Shown in pieces: positions 61,280 to 64,000 of a stretch of DNA of 64,000 nucleotides; position 1 is the stretch's first letter, and each line of letters begins with the position of its first letter. The stretch is from Candidatus Geothrix odensensis. GTDB lineage: Bacteria > Acidobacteriota > Holophagae > Holophagales > Holophagaceae. The notes below the pieces were generated by a model. It saw nothing but the letters and a program-made list of their open reading frames with translations. It had not been told where the DNA came from and did no database searches. The stretch is taken from contig JADKCH010000009.1 in NCBI GenBank assembly GCA_016714685.1, positions 58,766-122,765 of the forward strand. Direction: 5' to 3'. The translations under genes were made by a program, and so were the position numbers.

Positions 61280-62460
61280 CGGGCATCTCCAAGGGTCAAC
61301 AGGTCAAGTTCGGCGGCGAGGGCGTGGGCCTCGCGAAGGCGCTGGAGCGAGGCGTTCTCCGCCTCCAGGAGCTGGCGGCGGAGCAGCAGGGCGTCGGAGG
61401 GACGCTCCTTGCCTTCCTGCAGCCGAAGGTCCACGGCCTTCAGGGCAGCGTCGAAGCGGTGCGGGGGGGGGAACTCCCCGAAGGTGCGGAGGCGGCTGCG
61501 GGCGATCTGGAACCGGGAATCCAGCTGGAACACGGCCGCCTCCCCCTCGCGGGTGAGGGCGCTGCGGCCGGTGGCCAGCTCGCGGTGCTGGGCGCTGAGC
61601 TCCCCGGGACGGGGCAGCCGGAAGCCCACGCCCACCCGGGCCACGCGTTCCTCGCCTTCGGAGGCGTAGCTGCCCTTGAGGCTCCAGCGGGAACCCCTCA
61701 GGGCCTGCTGGAGGTCGAAGGCGGCGCGGTCGGCCGCCGTCCGGTCCGCCAGGGCCCGGCGCAGCAGGCCCTTCTGGAAGGCCTCCGCCAGGCCCGCCTC
61801 GGCGGGGAGCACCGGCAGGCCGGGATCGGCCAGGGGCAGGGGCTCCGGGGGCAGGTCGGCCAGGGCGCGCAGGGCGGCCCAGGCCTCGCCGGCCCTGCGC
61901 TGGGCCTCGCCCCACTCGGTGCGGAGCCGCAGGAGGTCGCCCCGGACCAGGTCCACCTGGTAGGCGGGATCCGACCCCGAATCCACCCGCGCCTGGGCCA
62001 CCCGCACCCAGGTCTCGGTGAGTTCGAACTGGGAGGCCCGCAGGTGGAGGTGGGCTTCCGCCAGCCAGGCATCCAGGTAGGCGAGGCGCAGCCGGTGGCG
62101 GGCCTCCGCCCGGGCCAGGGCCAGGAGGCTGCCCCCGGCCCGGTCCAGGCTGGCCTGGGCCTCCGAACGCACGGCCGGGGCCAGCAGCAGGGGCGCGTCC
62201 ACCTGGGCCACCTTGTCGGTGGTGGTCGCGGCACCCGCCCGGCGGCCAGCCTCGGCGGTGAGGGTGGGGCCCTCCCGCAGCCAGCCGCCGGTGGCGGCGA
62301 GCTGCCGCTGGCGGCCGGCCAGGTCCGCCTCAAGACGGAGCAGGGCCGGATCTGAGGTGGCCCGCGCGAGCAGGGCCTCATAGGTGAGGGGTGGGGCGGC
62401 GACCTGGGCCTGGGCCATCAGCGCACAGGCCAGGGCCCCTGAATGCAGGGCACGGATCAT
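61276..62460 (-). CDS. TolC/CzcC-family outer-membrane efflux protein
   Basis: A 394-residue protein with a signal peptide (IRALHSGALACALMAQAQVAA). The two TolC repeats are seen as long alpha-helical parts with beta segments (LTYEALLARATSDPALLRLEADLAGRQRQL, ARAEARHRLRLAYLDAWLAEAHLHLRASQFEL, FQLDSRFQIARSRLRTF). Length matches CzcC-like channels. It is the first enzyme-complex gene of the efflux operon and its stop overlaps the adaptor start. Confidence 0.88.
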   Translation of the reverse strand: MIRALHSGALACALMAQAQVAAPPLTYEALLARATSDPALLRLEADLAGRQRQLAATGGWLREGPTLTAEAGRRAGAATTTDKVAQVDAPLLLAPAVRSEAQASLDRAGGSLLALARAEARHRLRLAYLDAWLAEAHLHLRASQFELTETWVRVAQARVDSGSDPAYQVDLVRGDLLRLRTEWGEAQRRAGEAWAALRALADLPPEPLPLADPGLPVLPAEAGLAEAFQKGLLRRALADRTAADRAAFDLQQALRGSRWSLKGSYASEGEERVARVGVGFRLPRPGELSAQHRELATGRSALTREGEAAVFQLDSRFQIARSRLRTFGEFPPPHRFDAALKAVDLRLQEGKERPSDALLLRRQLLEAENASLQRLREAHALAAELDLLTLGDAR

Positions 62461-62534
62461 GGGTTCCTCGTGGGCATCACATGCAACGCCGGTCTGGTTC
62501 CGGCGGGGGAGATCGCTGGGCGATCAGTTCATGT

Positions 62535-62897
62535 TCAGGCGACGAGGGTCCGAGGGGGGGCCTTGATGGGCTGGGGGTGGGCACCCCGGGTGGACCGCGC
62601 CGGGGCGGCCGAGTAGCTGCGGGTCGGCGGCACATCGGCCAGGCGGGGCGGATCGAGGACCGGCGGGATGGGGCAACCGTGGTTGCAGAAGAAGTGGCAC
62701 CCGGCCACGCCATCGCCACTCTGCCCCTCGGCGAAAACGAAGGGATCCAACTCCAGCACCACGGTCGCGCCACTGGGATGGACGGCCACCTCGGCCAGAC
62801 CCGAATGCCAGGCGGCGTGGGCCAGGTAGACCAGGGCCAGCACCAGCATCAGGCTGGAGGAGGCGCGCTTGAGGGTCCTGCCCAGGGTGAGAGTCAT
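62535..62897 (-). CDS. Small exported Cys-rich protein heading the efflux operon
   Basis: A 120-residue hypothetical protein. An N-terminal hydrophobic helix (SSLMLVLALVYLAHAAW) could be an anchor or signal peptide. A central GCHFFCNHGCP motif holds three Cys and two His in ten residues, a plausible metal-binding cluster. The C-terminal third is Pro/Arg-rich. It lies 74 bp upstream of the TolC-like gene and directly behind the operon promoter, with AGGA before its ATG. The position suggests a periplasmic metal-binding or sensing role like the small proteins of czc/cus/cnr loci; no family is recognised. Confidence 0.6.
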   Translation of the reverse strand: MTLTLGRTLKRASSSLMLVLALVYLAHAAWHSGLAEVAVHPSGATVVLELDPFVFAEGQSGDGVAGCHFFCNHGCPIPPVLDPPRLADVPPTRSYSAAPARSTRGAHPQPIKAPPRTLVA

Positions 62898-62914
62898 TAA
62901 CCGTCCTGCGACCG

Positions 62915-62943
62915 ACTATAGCTGAATTTGGCCAGCAAACCAA
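62915..62943 (-). promoter_or_regulatory. Candidate promoter of the efflux operon
   Basis: On the minus strand: -35 TTGGTT (62943-62938), 17-base spacer, -10 TATAGT (62920-62915). The start codon at 62897 is about 11 bases from the expected transcription start. The -35 lies within a palindrome. Confidence 0.5.
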
Positions 62944-62956
62944 TGGATCCCATTGG
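62940..62956. promoter_or_regulatory. Palindromic operator candidate
   Basis: CCAATGGATCCCATTGG: perfect 7-bp arms with a 3-base centre. It overlaps the -35 region of the efflux promoter, where a repressor would block RNA polymerase. No regulator gene is adjacent. Confidence 0.55.
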
Positions 62957-63063
62957 CAGAAGCAGGGTTGAGTCGATTGTTAAACGGCCCTCGAGGTCAT
63001 GAAACTTGGGCCTCGATACTTAGTGATACGATGGTTCGTGCATTCGACCCCTCTGGAGCTCCC

Positions 63064-64000
63064 ATGAATCCCCGCCCCCTGATCCTGTCCCTGCTGGCCC
63101 TCGGCCTGGCCGCCCCCGCCTTGAAGGCCGACGAGGGCATGTGGACCTTCGACAACCTGCCCACCAAGCAGATCCAGGCCAAGTACGGCTGGGCGCCGGA
63201 CCAGGCCTGGCTGGACCATGTGCGCCTCTCCTCCCTGCGCTTCCCCGGGGGCTCCGGCTCCTTCGTCAGCAAGGACGGCCTGGTGCTCACCAACCACCAT
63301 GTGGGCCGGGGCTGGATCCAGCGCGTGAGCAGCAAGGAGGCCGACTACGTGAAGAACGGCTTCGCCGCCGCCGGCCGCGACCAGGAAATCAAGGTGCCGG
63401 GCCTGGAGCTGATGACGCTCATGGCCATGGACAACATCACCGAGCCCCTCGCCAAGGCCGTCAAGGCAGGCCTGTCCGAGAAGGACGCCCAGAAGGCCCG
63501 TGAGGTCGAGATCGAGAAGATCAAGAAGGCCATGCAGGAGAAGAGCGGCCTCACCTGCGAGCACGTGACCCTCTACCAGGGCGGCGAGCACTGGATCTAC
63601 AGCTACAAGAAGCACACCGACGTGCGCCTGGTCTTCGCGCCGGAGATGCAGATCGCCTTCTTCGGCGGCGACCCCGACAACTTCACCTTCCCGCGCCACA
63701 ACCTGGATTTCACCCTCTTCCGCGTCTACGAGAACGGCCAGCCCTACCAGCCCAAGGACTTCCTCAAGTGGACCGGCACCGGTCTCAAGGCCGGCGACCT
63801 CACCTTCGTGACCGGGCACCCCGGCCGCACCAGCCGCCAGGACACCCTGGCCCAGATGAAGTACTCCGCCGAGTCCGCCATCCCCATGCGCCTCAAGGCC
63901 ATGGAGCGCCGCAAGGCCGCCATGGTGGCCTACGCCAAGACCTCGCCTGAAGCCGCCCGCCAGGTCAACACCCAGATCTTCGGCATCGAGAACGGCATCA
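63064..64000 (+). CDS. S46-family peptidase (dipeptidyl-peptidase 7/11 type), 5' part
   Basis: The first 312 codons of a gene that continues past the window; no stop is reached. A signal peptide (MNPRPLILSLLALGLAAPALKA) is followed by DEGMWTFDNLPTKQIQAKYGW and RFPGGSGSFVSKDGLVLTNHHVGRGWIQ, the S46 region that holds the catalytic His (usually TNHHCG; Cys is Val here). The catalytic Asp lies in FFGGDPDNFTFPRHNLDFTLFRVYENGQPY. These enzymes remove dipeptides from peptide N-termini in the periplasm. The start is supported by GGAG 6 bases upstream. It fits with the M14 and Tricorn-like proteases as a peptide-using lifestyle. Confidence 0.9.
   Translation, partial: MNPRPLILSLLALGLAAPALKADEGMWTFDNLPTKQIQAKYGWAPDQAWLDHVRLSSLRFPGGSGSFVSKDGLVLTNHHVGRGWIQRVSSKEADYVKNGFAAAGRDQEIKVPGLELMTLMAMDNITEPLAKAVKAGLSEKDAQKAREVEIEKIKKAMQEKSGLTCEHVTLYQGGEHWIYSYKKHTDVRLVFAPEMQIAFFGGDPDNFTFPRHNLDFTLFRVYENGQPYQPKDFLKWTGTGLKAGDLTFVTGHPGRTSRQDTLAQMKYSAESAIPMRLKAMERRKAAMVAYAKTSPEAARQVNTQIFGIENGI

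Overview
The window is high-GC bacterial chromosome with densely packed genes. The gene mix (Tricorn-type S41, M14 and S46 secreted peptidases, an Oar-like TonB receptor, a Pkn-type kinase with TPRs, a multiheme cytochrome operon, a ferredoxin-dependent 2-oxoacid oxidoreductase, LPS heptose genes) suggests a Gram-negative Acidobacteriota member, probably Holophagae (Geothrix/Holophaga-like). That placement is inference from gene content and style; no database search was possible. No tRNA, rRNA, CRISPR array, prophage or intact insertion sequence was seen.

Layout. 1-7.3 kb: end of a SpoIIE phosphatase, then an LPS/envelope block on the minus strand (hldD, EamA transporter, DUF1573 protein, GT9 heptosyltransferase, GT4 glycosyltransferase), facing a sigma-54 response regulator. 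7.4-10.8 kb: a pseudopilin gene coupled to yceD-rpmF-plsX-fabD. 11-14.2 kb: korA-korB plus a ferritin-like protein. 14.3-23.6 kb: an alpha/beta-hydrolase-like protein, M14 peptidase, fabG, and a SpoIIE phosphatase converging on a Ser/Thr kinase. 23.6-29.5 kb: xseA divergent from a Tricorn-like protease and glycerate kinase. 29.5-34.3 kb: a C2/C3 acid block (LysR regulator, malate-synthase homologue, tartronate semialdehyde reductase, hydroxypyruvate isomerase). 34.5-41.9 kb: a minus-strand glutamate-family cluster, proB-proA-aminotransferase followed by an unusual fusion of a glutamate-cysteine-ligase domain to an M20 peptidase. 42.2-48.3 kb: GT39 glycosyltransferase, PLP decarboxylase, OsmC, exported beta-carbonic anhydrase, B12-binding radical SAM protein. 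48.5-52.3 kb: two MacB-type permeases and an adaptor. 52.5-57 kb: TonB receptor, then a beta-barrel/tetraheme cytochrome/membrane-protein operon. 57-63 kb: an HME-type RND efflux operon behind a promoter with a palindromic operator. 63-64 kb: the start of an S46 peptidase.

Most notable observations. (1) The glutamate cluster has an attenuator-like leader in front of proB, a second hairpin/T-run leader in front of the aminotransferase, and ends in the ligase-peptidase fusion. (2) The beta-barrel/tetraheme cytochrome operon could be a compact electron conduit. (3) The malate-synthase homologue lacks the catalytic Asp, and an alpha/beta hydrolase lacks its nucleophile Ser. (4) At two places a GC-rich hairpin element is flanked by a short duplication of the adjacent coding sequence.
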